This document shows positions 15,861 through 25,340 of a DNA stretch of 64,000 nucleotides, in pieces. Below the pieces are notes generated by a model that had not been told where the DNA came from, did not search any database, and was given only the letters and a program-made list of their open reading frames with translations. Both the position numbers and the translations under genes were made by a program. Numbering within the stretch: the stretch's first letter is position 1; every line of letters starts with the position of its first letter. Source of the DNA: Actinacidiphila yanglinensis (lineage in GTDB: Bacteria > Actinomycetota > Actinomycetes > Streptomycetales > Streptomycetaceae); assembly GCF_900107965.1 (NCBI RefSeq), contig NZ_FNVU01000001.1:434001-498000 (forward strand), in the 5' to 3' direction.

Positions 15861-15917
15861 TTGACGTGCGGCCTTTGCCGGGGCTTTACGATACGAGACG
15901 GGGCCGTATCGTAAAGC
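15861..15917. promoter_or_regulatory. TetR-type operator and promoter region of the exporter operon
   Basis: GCTTTACGATACG (15883-15895) and its exact reverse complement (15905-15917) form a perfect 13-bp inverted repeat with a 9-bp spacer, 16 bp before the exporter ATG. A TTGACG (15861-15866) and a TACGAT (15887-15892, inside the left arm) could be -35 and -10, but 20 bp apart is longer than optimal. The site is the natural target of the TetR protein encoded at 17523-18140 and also lies upstream of panB. Confidence 0.75.
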
Positions 15918-15933
15918 GTGTACGCTCATCCGT

Positions 15934-17526
15934 ATGGCCGCTGATGCGATAGTCGCGAAAGTGCCCGAGGCGGTCCACCGCCGCCGCTGGGCGATCCTCA
16001 CCGTGCTGCTGTTCAGCCTGCTCGTCGTCGTGCTGGACAACTCGATCCTCAACGTGGCGATGAAGACCATCGCCCAGCCTGCCCCGACCGGACTCGGCGC
16101 CAGCCAGAGCGAGCTGGAATGGGCGATCAACTCCTACACCCTGGTCTTCGCCGGACTGCTGTTCACCGCGGGCCTGCTCGGTGACCGGCTCGGCCGCAAG
16201 AAGGTGCTGCTCCTCGGCATGTTCGTGTTCGGCGGCGGCTCCGCGCTGTCGGCCTTCGCCGGATCCGCGGGCGAACTCATCGCCTGGCGCGGGGTGATGG
16301 GCCTGGGCGGCGCGCTCATCATGCCCGCCACGCTCGCCATCATCATGAACGTCTTCGAGCGCGAGGAGCAGCCGCGGGCGATCGGCATCTGGGCCGGTGT
16401 GGTCGGCCTGGCCATCGCGGTCGGCCCGATCACCGGCGGCCTGCTGCTCCAGCACTTCTGGTGGGGCTCGGTCTTCCTGGTCAACGTGCCGATCGTGATC
16501 GCCGGCCTGATCGCGATGTTCCTGATCGTGCCCGACTCCAAGGACCCGCGGCCCGGCCGGCTCGACCCGATCGGCGTGCTGCTGTCCATCGCCGGCCTGG
16601 TGCTGCTGATCTACGGCATCATCAAGGGCGGCCAGTACGGCGACTTCACCCGCACCGGGGTGTGGGCCACCGCGGTCGGCGGCCTGGTCATCCTGATCGC
16701 CTTCGTGCTGTACGAGCGGCGCAGCGACCATCCGGCCCTGGACATCAGCTACTTCAAGAAGCGGGAGTTCTCCGCCTCGGTCGCCGCGATCGGCCTGGTC
16801 TTCTTCGCGCTGCTGGGCGTGACCTTCTTCATCATCTTCTACACCCAGTCCGTCCGCGGCTACAGCCCGCTCCAGTCCGGCCTGCTGCTGCTCCCGCTGG
16901 CCGCCGCGCAGATGGTGTTCGCGCCGCGCGCCCGGCTGCTGGTCGACCGGTTCGGCGCCCGGCTGGTGTGCGCCGGCGGCATGATGCTCACCGGGGTGTC
17001 CTTCCTCGGCTTCCTGCTGCTCGGCGAGAGCACCCCGATCTGGGTGCTGGAAGTGCTGTTCTTCCTGATGGGCACGGCGATGGCACACGTCATGCCGCCC
17101 GCCACGGTGATGATCATGTCGTCGCTGCCGCGGGAGAAGGCCGGCTCCGGGTCGGCGGTCAACAACATCTTCCGGCAGGTCGGCGGCGCCCTCGGGGTGG
17201 CCGTGCTCGGCTCGGTGATGTCGACGGTCTACCGCAACGGCATCAACGGCCACCTCGGCAGCCTGCCCGCCGCGCAGCGCGGCTCGGCGGCCGAGTCGAT
17301 CGAGGCCACCCTCGGCTTCGCCCAGAAGCTCGGCCCGCGCGGCCGGGTGCTGGTGCAGCCCGCCGACCACGCCTTCATCCACGCCATGCACATCACGGCC
17401 GCCTCCTCCGCCGGGGTGGCGATCCTCGGTGGCATCATCGCCCTGGTCTTCCTGCCGGCGCAGGCCGGTCCGGCGCCCGCCGCCGGCGGCTCCGAGGAAC
17501 GGGAAATGGTGGGTGCGGAGAAGTGA
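15934..17526 (+). CDS. MFS drug exporter, DHA2 (14-helix, EmrB/QacA) family
   Basis: The 530-residue membrane protein has about 14 hydrophobic helices. Motif A reads [16 protein letters not shown], motif C reads [15 protein letters not shown], and the first helix carries the DHA2 motif [10 protein letters not shown]. Members expel drugs or self-made antibiotics by proton antiport. The C-terminal tail is short and acidic. The ATG has no clear Shine-Dalgarno, and the promoter/operator lies very close upstream. Its stop overlaps the GTG of the TetR gene (GTGA), so exporter and repressor form one autoregulated unit. Confidence 0.94.
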   Translation: MAADAIVAKVPEAVHRRRWAILTVLLFSLLVVVLDNSILNVAMKTIAQPAPTGLGASQSELEWAINSYTLVFAGLLFTAGLLGDRLGRKKVLLLGMFVFGGGSALSAFAGSAGELIAWRGVMGLGGALIMPATLAIIMNVFEREEQPRAIGIWAGVVGLAIAVGPITGGLLLQHFWWGSVFLVNVPIVIAGLIAMFLIVPDSKDPRPGRLDPIGVLLSIAGLVLLIYGIIKGGQYGDFTRTGVWATAVGGLVILIAFVLYERRSDHPALDISYFKKREFSASVAAIGLVFFALLGVTFFIIFYTQSVRGYSPLQSGLLLLPLAAAQMVFAPRARLLVDRFGARLVCAGGMMLTGVSFLGFLLLGESTPIWVLEVLFFLMGTAMAHVMPPATVMIMSSLPREKAGSGSAVNNIFRQVGGALGVAVLGSVMSTVYRNGINGHLGSLPAAQRGSAAESIEATLGFAQKLGPRGRVLVQPADHAFIHAMHITAASSAGVAILGGIIALVFLPAQAGPAPAAGGSEEREMVGAEK

Positions 17527-18140
17527 CGACCAACGGTCCGGCGACAGCGGCCCCGCGCGGACGCCCGCGCAACGCGGCCGTCGACCGTACGGTCATCGAC
17601 ACCGTGCTGCGGCTGATCGCGGACGGTGCCTCCATCGGTGACCTCACCATGGAGGGCATCGCCCGCGAGGCCGGCGTCGGGAAGGCCACGGTCTACCGCC
17701 GCTGGCCCGGCAAGGACGCGCTGCTGCTCGACGTGCTCACCGCCGTCGACTCGCCGCCGCCGCTGGGCTGCCGCAGCGGCGACCTGCGGCACGACCTGAT
17801 CCTGGCGATCGACTACATCCGCCGGCGCAGCCTCGCCAAGCGCGAGTCCGCGCTCATGCGGAGCATGGTCACCCAGATGGAGAGCAGCCCCGAGCTGTGG
17901 AAGCGCTACCACGACACCGTCGTGGCCGCTCGCCGCCGGATGCTCACCTCGCTGCTGGAGGACGCGGTCACCAGCGGCCAGATCCGGCCCGAGCTCGGCG
18001 CCGACCTCGACCTCCTCACGGACATGGTGGTCGGCCCGGTGCTGGCCCGCGCCACCCTCCGCCCCGACGCCCCGCTCCCGGACGACCTCGCCGAACGCGT
18101 GGTGGACACCCTCCTGGAGGGCATGCGCCCGCGCGACTGA
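17523..18140 (+). CDS. TetR-family transcriptional repressor
   Basis: The 205-residue protein has an N-terminal helix-turn-helix, [20 protein letters not shown], ending in the KDALLLDVL helix typical of TetR regulators, and an alpha-helical ligand domain with a C-terminal TetR_C-like pattern ([16 protein letters not shown]). The GTG start overlaps the exporter stop by four bases. It most likely represses the exporter operon through the 13-bp inverted repeat at 15883-15917 and releases it on binding the exported drug. The ligand is unknown. Confidence 0.92.
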   Translation: MTTNGPATAAPRGRPRNAAVDRTVIDTVLRLIADGASIGDLTMEGIAREAGVGKATVYRRWPGKDALLLDVLTAVDSPPPLGCRSGDLRHDLILAIDYIRRRSLAKRESALMRSMVTQMESSPELWKRYHDTVVAARRRMLTSLLEDAVTSGQIRPELGADLDLLTDMVVGPVLARATLRPDAPLPDDLAERVVDTLLEGMRPRD

Positions 18141-18173
18141 CCGGCGGCCCGGCGCGGTGTGGGGAGGACGACA

Positions 18174-18203
18174 GCGACATCGCGTCGGGTTGACGATTAC
18201 ACT
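18174..18203 (+). promoter_or_regulatory. nadE promoter giving a probable leaderless mRNA
   Basis: GCGACA (18174-18179) and TACACT (18198-18203) are 18 bp apart. The GTG start codon at 18210 lies 6 bp after the -10, where transcription should begin, and there is no Shine-Dalgarno. This is the classic streptomycete leaderless layout. Confidence 0.55.
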
Positions 18204-18209
18204 GGTGAC

Positions 18210-19964
18210 GTGCCTCAACTACGCCTCGCACTGAACCAGGTCGACTCCCGCGTCGGCGACATCGCCGGGAACAGCGCGGAGGTGCTGCGCCGCACCCGGT
18301 ACGCGGCCGAGCACGGCGCGCACCTGGTCGCCTTCCCCGAGATGATGCTGACCGGCTACCCGGTGGAGGACCTGGCCCTGCGCTCGTCCTTCCTCCAGGC
18401 GAGCCGGACGGCCCTGGTGGACCTCGCGCGCGACCTGGCCGCGGCGGGGCTCGGCGGCCTGCCGGTCGTGGTCGGCTACCTGGGCCGCAGCGCCGACGCC
18501 CAGCCGAAGTACGGCCAGCCCGCCGGTGCCCCGCAGAACTGCGCCGCGGTGCTGCACGACGGCAAGGTCGCGCTGCGCTTCGCCAAGCACCACCTGCCGA
18601 ACTACGGGGTCTTCGACGAGTTCCGCTACTTCGTGCCGGGCGACACCATGCCGGTGATCCGGGTCGGCGGCGTCGACGTGGCGCTGGCGATCTGCGAGGA
18701 CCTGTGGCAGGACGGCGGCCGCGTGCCCGGCGCCCGGGAGGCCGGCGCGGGCCTGCTGCTGTCGATCAACGCCTCGCCGTACGAACGGGACAAGGACGAC
18801 ACCCGGCTGGAGCTGGTCCGCAAGCGCGCCCGGGAGGCCGGCTGCACGCTGGCCTACCTGGCGATGGTCGGCGGGCAGGACGAGCTGGTCTTCGACGGCG
18901 ACACCATCGTGGTCGGGCCGGAGGGCGACGTGATCGCCCGGGCGCCGCAGTTCGCCGAGGAATGCGTGCTGCTCGACCTGGACCTGCCCGCGGCCGCCGC
19001 CGAGGTGCCCGCCGGGCGGGTCGCCGACGGCCTGGAGCTGCGGCACGTCACGCTGTCCGCCGAGCCGGTCGCCCCTTACCGGCCGGAGTACCCCGGCAGC
19101 GAGGCGGCGCCACTGAGCGACGAGGCGGAGATCTACGGCGCCCTGGTCACCGGCCTGCGCGCGTACGCCGCCAAGAACGGCCTCGGCTCCGCGCTGATCG
19201 GCCTGTCCGGCGGCATCGACTCCGCGCTCGTGGCGGCCGTGGCCTGCGACGCGCTCGGCGCGGAGCACGTGTACGGAGTTTCGATGCCCTCGGGCTACTC
19301 CTCGGAGCACTCCAAGGACGACGCGGCCGAGCTGGCCCGCCGCACCGGGCTCAACTTCCGTACGGTGCCGATCGCCCCGATGTTCGACGCGTACATGGAG
19401 TCCCTGAAGCTCACCGGGCTCGCCGAGGAGAACCTCCAGTCGCGGCTGCGCGGCGTGACGCTGATGGGCATCTCCAACCAGGAGGGCCAGATCGTGCTCG
19501 CCCCGGGCAACAAGAGCGAGCTGGCGGTGGGTTACTCGACGCTGTACGGCGACTCGGTCGGGGCGTACGGCCCGATCAAGGACGTCTACAAGACCACCGT
19601 CTTCCGGCTGGCCCGCTGGCGCAACGCCGATGCCACCGCGCGCGGCGAGGTCCCGCCGATCCCGGAGAACTCGATCTCCAAGCCGCCCAGCGCCGAACTG
19701 CGGCCCGGCCAGGTCGACACGGACTCCCTGCCGGACTACGACGTCCTCGACCGCGTGCTGGAGCTCTACGTGGACCGGGACCAGGGCCGCGAGGAGATCG
19801 TCGCCGCCGGGTTCGACGCGGAGCTGGTCACCCGCGTGCTGAAGTTGACTGACGCGGCGGAGTACAAGCGGCGGCAGTACCCGCCGGGGACCAAGATCTC
19901 GGCGAAGGGGTTCGGCAAGGATCGGCGGCTGCCCATCACCAACCGGTGGCGCGAAGGGGGATGA
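18210..19964 (+). CDS. nadE: Glutamine-dependent NAD+ synthetase
   Basis: The 584-residue enzyme amidates deamido-NAD+ to NAD+ using glutamine. The N-terminal nitrilase-fold glutaminase has Glu in FPEMMLTGYPVED, Lys in KHHLPNYGVFDE and Cys in ALAICEDLWQDGG. The C-terminal synthetase has the ATP pyrophosphatase P-loop LIGLSGGIDSALVA and the downstream GNKSELAVGYSTLYGD motif. The GTG start (VPQLRLALNQVD) matches the family N-terminus; the longer frame upstream does not. It is downstream of, but separately promoted from, the exporter/TetR pair, and converges on the endonuclease-fold gene through repeat copy D. Confidence 0.96.
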   Translation: MPQLRLALNQVDSRVGDIAGNSAEVLRRTRYAAEHGAHLVAFPEMMLTGYPVEDLALRSSFLQASRTALVDLARDLAAAGLGGLPVVVGYLGRSADAQPKYGQPAGAPQNCAAVLHDGKVALRFAKHHLPNYGVFDEFRYFVPGDTMPVIRVGGVDVALAICEDLWQDGGRVPGAREAGAGLLLSINASPYERDKDDTRLELVRKRAREAGCTLAYLAMVGGQDELVFDGDTIVVGPEGDVIARAPQFAEECVLLDLDLPAAAAEVPAGRVADGLELRHVTLSAEPVAPYRPEYPGSEAAPLSDEAEIYGALVTGLRAYAAKNGLGSALIGLSGGIDSALVAAVACDALGAEHVYGVSMPSGYSSEHSKDDAAELARRTGLNFRTVPIAPMFDAYMESLKLTGLAEENLQSRLRGVTLMGISNQEGQIVLAPGNKSELAVGYSTLYGDSVGAYGPIKDVYKTTVFRLARWRNADATARGEVPPIPENSISKPPSAELRPGQVDTDSLPDYDVLDRVLELYVDRDQGREEIVAAGFDAELVTRVLKLTDAAEYKRRQYPPGTKISAKGFGKDRRLPITNRWREGG

Positions 19965-19969
19965 CCCTG

Positions 19970-20210
19970 CCCCTCCCGGGTGCCCCTGACCCCCCGGGGT
20001 GGCCCGTTCTGCCGGTTGAGGGACCACCTGTCGGTGGCCTGCTGAGCGCGCAGTTCCCCGCGCCCCTGGTTTGTGCGGGTCCCTCCGCGAAAAGAGGGCA
20101 ACCACCAAGGGGCGCGGGGAACTGCGCGAACAACCACGGCCGGACCGCAAGGTCCCGCAACTCACAGGACGGGGCACCCTGGGGGGTCAGGGGCACCCCG
20201 GTGATCAGGG
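19970..20210. repeat. Intergenic hairpin repeat, copy D (uninterrupted)
   Basis: Arms 20047-20067 and 20108-20128 are perfect 21-bp inverted copies around a 40-nt loop, with no insert in either arm, so this copy shows the basic form. The GACC-GCAA-GGTC mini-hairpin follows at 20144-20155. It lies between the convergent nadE and endonuclease-fold genes and should act as a two-way terminator. Confidence 0.82.
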
Positions 20211-21251
20211 GAGCTCAAGGCGGGCCGCGACGGGGAGGTGGTCGCTGGTGGTTCTGGGGAGGGTCCAGGAGGACACCGGCTCGATCCCCTTCACCATGAT
20301 CTGGTCGATGCGGGCCATCGGGAAGGACGCGGGCCAGCTGAAGCCCATGCCGTTGCCGGCCGCGCCCTGGGTGGACCGCATCTGCGACGTCACCGAGGCG
20401 AGCGCACGATCATTCATCGTGCCGTTCAGATCGCCGAGCAGCACCACGTCGGGCAGCCGCTCCCCGGCGATCGCCTCGCCGAGCGCGTCGGCGGCCTGGT
20501 CGCGCTGCCCGGCCGTGAACCCGGCGTCGAACTTCACCCGGACGGAGGGCAGATGGGCGACGTACACCGCGACCTGGCCGTGCGGGGTGGAGGCGGTGGC
20601 GCGCATCGCCCGGACCCAGCCGAGGCGGATGTCGACCGGACGCACCGAGCTGAGCGGGTACTTGCTCCACAGCCCCACGGTGCCCTGCACCGAGTGGTAT
20701 GGGTAGGCGGCCGCGAGGTCGTGGCTGTAGCGGGAGACCTGCTCGGAGGGCAGCTCCTCCAGGGCGACGAGGCCGGCGTGCGCGGCGACGAGGTCGCGGG
20801 CGGTGCCGTCGGGATCGGGGTTCTCCGCGTTGACGTTGTGGGTGAGCACCGTCAGGTCGCCGCCGGAGCCGGCCTTGTCGGTGAGCAGCCCGCCGAAGAG
20901 GTTGAGCCACACCGCGGCCGGCAGCACCACCGCGATCAGCGCCGTCACCGAGCGGCGCAGGACCGCCACCACCAGCAGCACCGGCACGGCCAGTCCCAGC
21001 CACGGCAGGAACGTCTCCAGCAGGCTGCCGAGGTTGCCGACCCGGTTCGGCAGGTCCGCGTGGAAGACGAGCAGGAGGGTCAGCAGGACGGCGACCACCG
21101 CCGTCGCGATGCCGCGCCGCCACATCCCCGCCGGCCGCCACCATCGCAGGAACCTGGCGCCCAGCCGGGCTCGGGCCCCGGGTGCGGCTCCCGACCCCAT
21201 CGGGTCCTCGCCGTCCGTGCTCGCGTCCGTGCTGTTCTGCGCCTGGGTCAT
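20205..21251 (-). CDS. Membrane-anchored endonuclease/exonuclease/phosphatase (EEP) family protein
   Basis: The 348-residue protein has a cytoplasmic N-terminal tail, three hydrophobic helices (about residues 48-125) and a C-terminal EEP domain outside the membrane. Motifs of the fold are visible: LTHNVNAENPD, LVALEELPSE with the metal-binding Glu, the catalytic GDLNGTMND pair and the terminal TTSDHLPVAARL with Asp-His. Such proteins are phosphodiesterases or nucleases; the exact substrate is unclear, and secreted DNase or lipid phosphodiesterase are both possible. AAGGAC precedes the ATG at 21251. Confidence 0.88.
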   Translation of the reverse strand: MTQAQNSTDASTDGEDPMGSGAAPGARARLGARFLRWWRPAGMWRRGIATAVVAVLLTLLLVFHADLPNRVGNLGSLLETFLPWLGLAVPVLLVVAVLRRSVTALIAVVLPAAVWLNLFGGLLTDKAGSGGDLTVLTHNVNAENPDPDGTARDLVAAHAGLVALEELPSEQVSRYSHDLAAAYPYHSVQGTVGLWSKYPLSSVRPVDIRLGWVRAMRATASTPHGQVAVYVAHLPSVRVKFDAGFTAGQRDQAADALGEAIAGERLPDVVLLGDLNGTMNDRALASVTSQMRSTQGAAGNGMGFSWPASFPMARIDQIMVKGIEPVSSWTLPRTTSDHLPVAARLELP

Positions 21252-21418
21252 GGAGGTCCTTGCCTGCCGCTTACGGGTGCTTCCGAACCCTAGGCGACCC
21301 TAGGGGATCCGTATGTGAAGCGACGGGCGGGTGGGGGTGGCGGGTTGCACGGCCCGGTACGAATGGGTCGGACTGTGACAAGATCCGCACACACCGGTCC
21401 CCGGCGGACCCCGGGCAT

Positions 21419-21461
21419 ACGTGTGGGGCCGGCCCTGACAAGGCGAGCCGACCCCACACGT
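21419..21461 (-). terminator. Hairpin terminator after GH13 cluster 1
   Basis: Arms 21419-21433 and 21447-21461 match at 14 of 15 positions around a 13-nt loop. It lies about 105 bp after the GH13 stop at 21568 and before the next gene on the same strand. No U-tract follows, as is common in streptomycetes. The rest of the 21252-21567 gap holds no gene. Confidence 0.6.
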
Positions 21462-21567
21462 GCTTGCGGTGCACGAGACCACCGTAACCGTTTCCGGCCA
21501 ACGGGGAACAGGGGTGCGGGCGTCCGGGGCGCCCCTGCGCGGCGCCCCGGTCCCGATCCCACCGCGC

Positions 21568-23229
21568 TCACACCCGCAGCCACACCGCCGTGTCCTGCGG
21601 GACCCCGCTGTCCTCGCCGAGCGGACCCGACGTGAGCAGCAACTCCTGGTGCTCGGGCAGTTCCGCGGCGGTATCCCCGAGGTTCACCAGGCAGACGAAC
21701 CGGTCGGGGCGGCGGAAGGCCAGCACCTCGGGAGCGGTGTCGAGCCACTCCAGCGGGCCGTCGCCGGCCAGCGCCGGCTCCTCGCCGCGCAGCCGGATCG
21801 CCGCCCGGTAGAGCGAGAGCATGGAGGCCGGGTCGGCGGACTGGATCTCCGCGGTGCGCGCCGCCCAGCCGGCCGGCTGCGGCAGCCACGGCTCGGCGGA
21901 CTCCGGCGGGCTGAAGCCGAACGGCGACGCGTCGCCGGACCACGGCAGCGGCACGCGGCAGCCGTCGCGGCCGGGGTTGGTGCCGGGGGAGCGCAGGTAC
22001 ATCGGGTCCTGCAACCGGTCGGTCGGGATGTCCTCGACCTCGGGCAGCCCCAGCTCCTCGCCCTGGTAGAGGTAGACCGACCCGGGCAGCGCCAGCGTCA
22101 GCAGGGCGGCGGCCCGCGCCCGGCGGGTGCCGAGCTCCAGGTCGGTCGGCACCCCGAACGCCTTGGTGGCGAAGTCGAATCCGGTGTCCTCGCGGCCGTA
22201 GCGGGTGACGGTACGCGTCACGTCGTGGTTGCAGAGTACCCAGGTGGCGGGCGCGCTGACGGGGGCGTGCGCGGCCAGCGTGACGTCGATCGAGGTCCGC
22301 AGCCGGGCCGGCTCCCAGGGGCAGGCCAGGAAGTCGAAGTTGAACGCGGTGTGCATCTCGTCCGGGCGCAGGTAGCGGGCGAACCGCTCGGCGTCCGGCA
22401 GCCACACCTCGCCGACCAGGATGCGGGTGCCGGGGTAGGAGTCGGCGATCCGCCGCCAGCCCCGGTAGATGCCGTGCAGGTCGTCCCGGTCGACGTAGGG
22501 GTGGTCCGCCAGGGCCGCGTCGGCGCCCGCGGACGGGTCCGGCAGGTCGGGCAGCGCCGGGTCCTTGGCGACCATGGCCGCCGAGTCGATCCGCACGCCG
22601 CCGGCGCCGCGGTCGAACCAGAAGCGCAGGATGTCCTCGTGCTCGGCCACGACGTCCGGGTGGTTCCAGTTCAGGTCCGGCTGCTCGGAGTCGAAGAGGT
22701 TCAGGAACCAGTCGCCGGGCGTGCCGTCCGGGTTGGTGGTGCGGGTCCAGGCCGGGCCGCCGAACTGCGACGGCCAGTTGTTCGGCGGCAGTTCGCCGTG
22801 CTCGCCGCGGCCGGGGCGGAACCAGAACCGCTCGCGGGCGGGGGAGCCGGGGCTGGCCGCCAGCGCCTCCCTGAACCACGGGTGCGCGGCGGAGATGTGG
22901 TTCGGCACCACGTCGATGATGGTCCGGATCCCCAGCGCGACGGCCTCGGAGATCAGCTTCTCGGCCTCGGCCAGGGAGCCGAACACCGGCTCCACGTCGC
23001 GGTAGTCGGCGACGTCGTAGCCGCCGTCGGCCATCGGTGAGGGGTACCACGGGCTGAACCACAAGGCGTTGACGCCCAGCTCGGCCAGGTACGGCAGCCG
23101 GGACCGCACGCCGGCGAGATCACCGGTCCCGTCTCCGTTGCTGTCGGCGAAGCTCCGCGGGTAGACCTGGTAGATGACCGCGCCGCGCCACCAGTTCTCG
23201 TCGGCCTCGGGCTGAGGGGTGTCTGCCAC
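21568..23229 (-). CDS. GH13 alpha-glucosidase, sugar cluster 1
   Basis: This 553-residue cytoplasmic glycosidase has the GH13 regions: DVVPNHIS (region I), GGVRIDSAAMVAK with the nucleophile Asp (region II), ILVGEVWLP with the acid Glu (region III) and LCNHDVTR with the transition-state Asp (region IV). The QVYPRSFADSNGDGTGDLAG start is typical of oligo-1,6-/alpha-1,4-glucosidases that hydrolyse imported oligosaccharides. The GTG at 23229 has AAAGGAC upstream, and the longer frame lacks support. It is last in the operon after the two permeases. Linkage specificity cannot be told from sequence. Confidence 0.93.
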   Translation of the reverse strand: MADTPQPEADENWWRGAVIYQVYPRSFADSNGDGTGDLAGVRSRLPYLAELGVNALWFSPWYPSPMADGGYDVADYRDVEPVFGSLAEAEKLISEAVALGIRTIIDVVPNHISAAHPWFREALAASPGSPARERFWFRPGRGEHGELPPNNWPSQFGGPAWTRTTNPDGTPGDWFLNLFDSEQPDLNWNHPDVVAEHEDILRFWFDRGAGGVRIDSAAMVAKDPALPDLPDPSAGADAALADHPYVDRDDLHGIYRGWRRIADSYPGTRILVGEVWLPDAERFARYLRPDEMHTAFNFDFLACPWEPARLRTSIDVTLAAHAPVSAPATWVLCNHDVTRTVTRYGREDTGFDFATKAFGVPTDLELGTRRARAAALLTLALPGSVYLYQGEELGLPEVEDIPTDRLQDPMYLRSPGTNPGRDGCRVPLPWSGDASPFGFSPPESAEPWLPQPAGWAARTAEIQSADPASMLSLYRAAIRLRGEEPALAGDGPLEWLDTAPEVLAFRRPDRFVCLVNLGDTAAELPEHQELLLTSGPLGEDSGVPQDTAVWLRV

Positions 23230-23385
23230 GTCAACGTCCTTTCGGGCAGGTGGGACTCCGCCGCCGGCCCCGGAAGGCGGGGATGCTGGCATGAGGACCG
23301 GCGGCGGAGTGCTGATGGGTGGTGCGGGTGTGGTCGTGCGGGGGTGCGGTTGTGCGGCCGGGGACCGGGCGGGCGGTGGCGGGCG

Positions 23386-24282
23386 TCAGCCCTTCAGACC
23401 GCCGGCGGTCAGACCGGACATGATGTTGCGCTGGAAGAGCAGGAAGATCAGCAGGGTGGGGATCGCGGAGATGGCCAGCGCGGCGATGATGACGTTCTCC
23501 GGTACGCCCTGCGACAGCGAGTTGATGCCGAGGTTGATCGGCTGGTTCTTCGGGTCGGGCTCCACCAGCATCGGCCAGAGGAAGTCCTTCCAGACGTTGA
23601 CCACCGCGAAGATCGACACCACGCCGAGGATCGGCCGCGACATCGGCAGGATGATCGACCACAGCGTGCGCAGCGGTCCGGCACCGTCGATCGCGGCGGC
23701 GTGCATCAGGTCGTTCGGGATCGAGTCGAAGAACCGCTTGAGCAGGAAGATGTTGAAGCCGTTGGCCACCGTCGGCAGCCAGATCGCCCACGGCGTGCCG
23801 ATCAGGTTGAAGTGCAGCAGCGGCAGGTCGAGCACGGTGACGTACTGCGGGACGATCAGCACCGCGGACGGGATCATCAGCGTGGCGAGCATGCCGGCCA
23901 GGATGATGTTGCCGAACACCGGCCGCAGTTTGGAGACCGCGTAGGCCGCGGCGACGTCGAAGACCAGCTGGAAGGCGAGCGCGCCGAACGCGTAGTAGAG
24001 CGTGTTGAAGAGCAGCCGGGCGAGCTTCAACTGGGTCCACGCGGTGTGGTAGTTGCCCGGCTTCGGGTGCTTGGGGATGTAGGTCGGCGGGTTGGCGACG
24101 ACCTCGCTGGCGGACTTGAAGCCGCCGGTGACCATCCAGTACAGCGGGCCGAGGAAGACCAGGGTGAAGACGACCACCACCAGGGTCAGCACGATCCGGT
24201 AGGTGATCCGGCCCTTGCGGCGGCTGAGCGTGGCCGTCGAGATCAGGGTGCGGGTCTGCGGAGAGGAGAGTGTGGCTGCCAT
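23386..24282 (-). CDS. CUT1 sugar ABC permease, MalG-like (cluster 1)
   Basis: The 298-residue inner-membrane permease has six predicted helices. The coupling-helix (EAA) motif reads AAAIDGAGPLRTLWSIILP (residues about 196-214), and the C-terminal GLTAGGLKG is a MalG-family ending. It pairs with the MalF-like protein encoded just upstream, with 6 bp between the genes. No dedicated ATPase gene is present; as for other streptomycete CUT1 systems, a shared MsiK-type ATPase encoded elsewhere probably powers it. Confidence 0.94.
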   Translation of the reverse strand: MAATLSSPQTRTLISTATLSRRKGRITYRIVLTLVVVVFTLVFLGPLYWMVTGGFKSASEVVANPPTYIPKHPKPGNYHTAWTQLKLARLLFNTLYYAFGALAFQLVFDVAAAYAVSKLRPVFGNIILAGMLATLMIPSAVLIVPQYVTVLDLPLLHFNLIGTPWAIWLPTVANGFNIFLLKRFFDSIPNDLMHAAAIDGAGPLRTLWSIILPMSRPILGVVSIFAVVNVWKDFLWPMLVEPDPKNQPINLGINSLSQGVPENVIIAALAISAIPTLLIFLLFQRNIMSGLTAGGLKG

Positions 24283-24288
24283 GGTCCG

Positions 24289-25251
24289 TTATCCGTCCTG
24301 GTCGCTGTTCCGGCTCAGCCGCGTGTAGACGCCCGAGAAGGCGATCAGTACCAGCAGCAGGAAGAGACCCAGCGCTGCCGCGCTTCCGAGGTTGTTGTAG
24401 CGGAATCCGTACTGGTAGATCATGTAGACGACCGTCATGGTCGAGTTCTCCGGGCCGTTGCCGCCGGCCAGCACGAAGACGTTGGTGAACTCCTGCATGG
24501 TCGCCACGATCTGCAGCAGCAGCATCAGCGAGAGCACCATGCGGGTCTGCGGGATCGTGACGTGCCAGATCTTGCTCCACAGCCCGGCGCCGTCGAGGTC
24601 GGCGGCCTCGTACAGCTCACCGGGGATGTTCTGCAGGGCGGCCAGGTAGATCAGGGTGGCGCTGCCCATGCTCATCCAGGTGGCCGCGAGCACCACCGAG
24701 ATCATCGCGGTGTGGGACGAGTCGAGCCACTGCGACTGCGGCAGGTGGAGCGTCTTGAGGATGTGGTCGAAGAGCCCGTAGTCCGGGTCGTAGAAGTACT
24801 TGAAGAGCAGGCCGCCGGCCACCGGCGGGAGCATCACCGGCAGGTAGACCAGGATGCGCAGGTACGCCTGGGCGTGCCGCAGCTCGTTGAGGATGATCGC
24901 CACGAAGAACGGCAGCGCGAAACCGATGACCAGCGCGTAACCGGTGTACTCGGCGGTGTTCTTCCACGCGGTCCAGAAGAACGGGTCGTGGTAGACCCGG
25001 TCGAGGTTCTTCATGCCGACCCAGGAGGTCACACCGCGCTTCTTCTCCTGGAAGCTCATGATGAACTCGCGGACCATCGGGTACCACGAGAAGGCCAGGA
25101 AGCAGAGCACCGCGCCCACGAGGAACCCGTAGGCCTGGAGGTTCGCCGCTACCTTCCGGCTCGGTCCGCGTCCGGTGGCGCGCCGGTCCGGGCCGGCCTG
25201 GCGCCCGGCGTGGCGCTTGGTCGTGTTCTCGGGGACGGTCGTCGCCGCCAT
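24289..25251 (-). CDS. CUT1 sugar ABC permease, MalF-like (cluster 1)
   Basis: The 320-residue permease has an N-terminal basic tail, six helices and the EAA motif YEAADLDGAGLWSKIWHVTIP. The segment GLLFKYFYDPDYGLFDHIL is typical of short MalF/UgpA-type subunits. It lies 89 bp downstream of the binding-protein stop and 6 bp upstream of the second permease, all one strand, so it belongs to the operon driven from the promoter at 26856-26884. Confidence 0.94.
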   Translation of the reverse strand: MAATTVPENTTKRHAGRQAGPDRRATGRGPSRKVAANLQAYGFLVGAVLCFLAFSWYPMVREFIMSFQEKKRGVTSWVGMKNLDRVYHDPFFWTAWKNTAEYTGYALVIGFALPFFVAIILNELRHAQAYLRILVYLPVMLPPVAGGLLFKYFYDPDYGLFDHILKTLHLPQSQWLDSSHTAMISVVLAATWMSMGSATLIYLAALQNIPGELYEAADLDGAGLWSKIWHVTIPQTRMVLSLMLLLQIVATMQEFTNVFVLAGGNGPENSTMTVVYMIYQYGFRYNNLGSAAALGLFLLLVLIAFSGVYTRLSRNSDQDG

Positions 25252-25340
25252 GGATGCTCCTCGGCTGAAGGTGGTGCGGTGAGGTCAGGTGCCGCGAAGC
25301 GGGGGCCGGTCGCCGGACCGGCCCCCGCGGGGCAGTGCGG

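Noticed and set aside
21252-21567. Small gene in the gap after the EEP gene start
   Set aside because: Open frames there lack ribosome sites and host-like codon bias on both strands; only the hairpin is supported.
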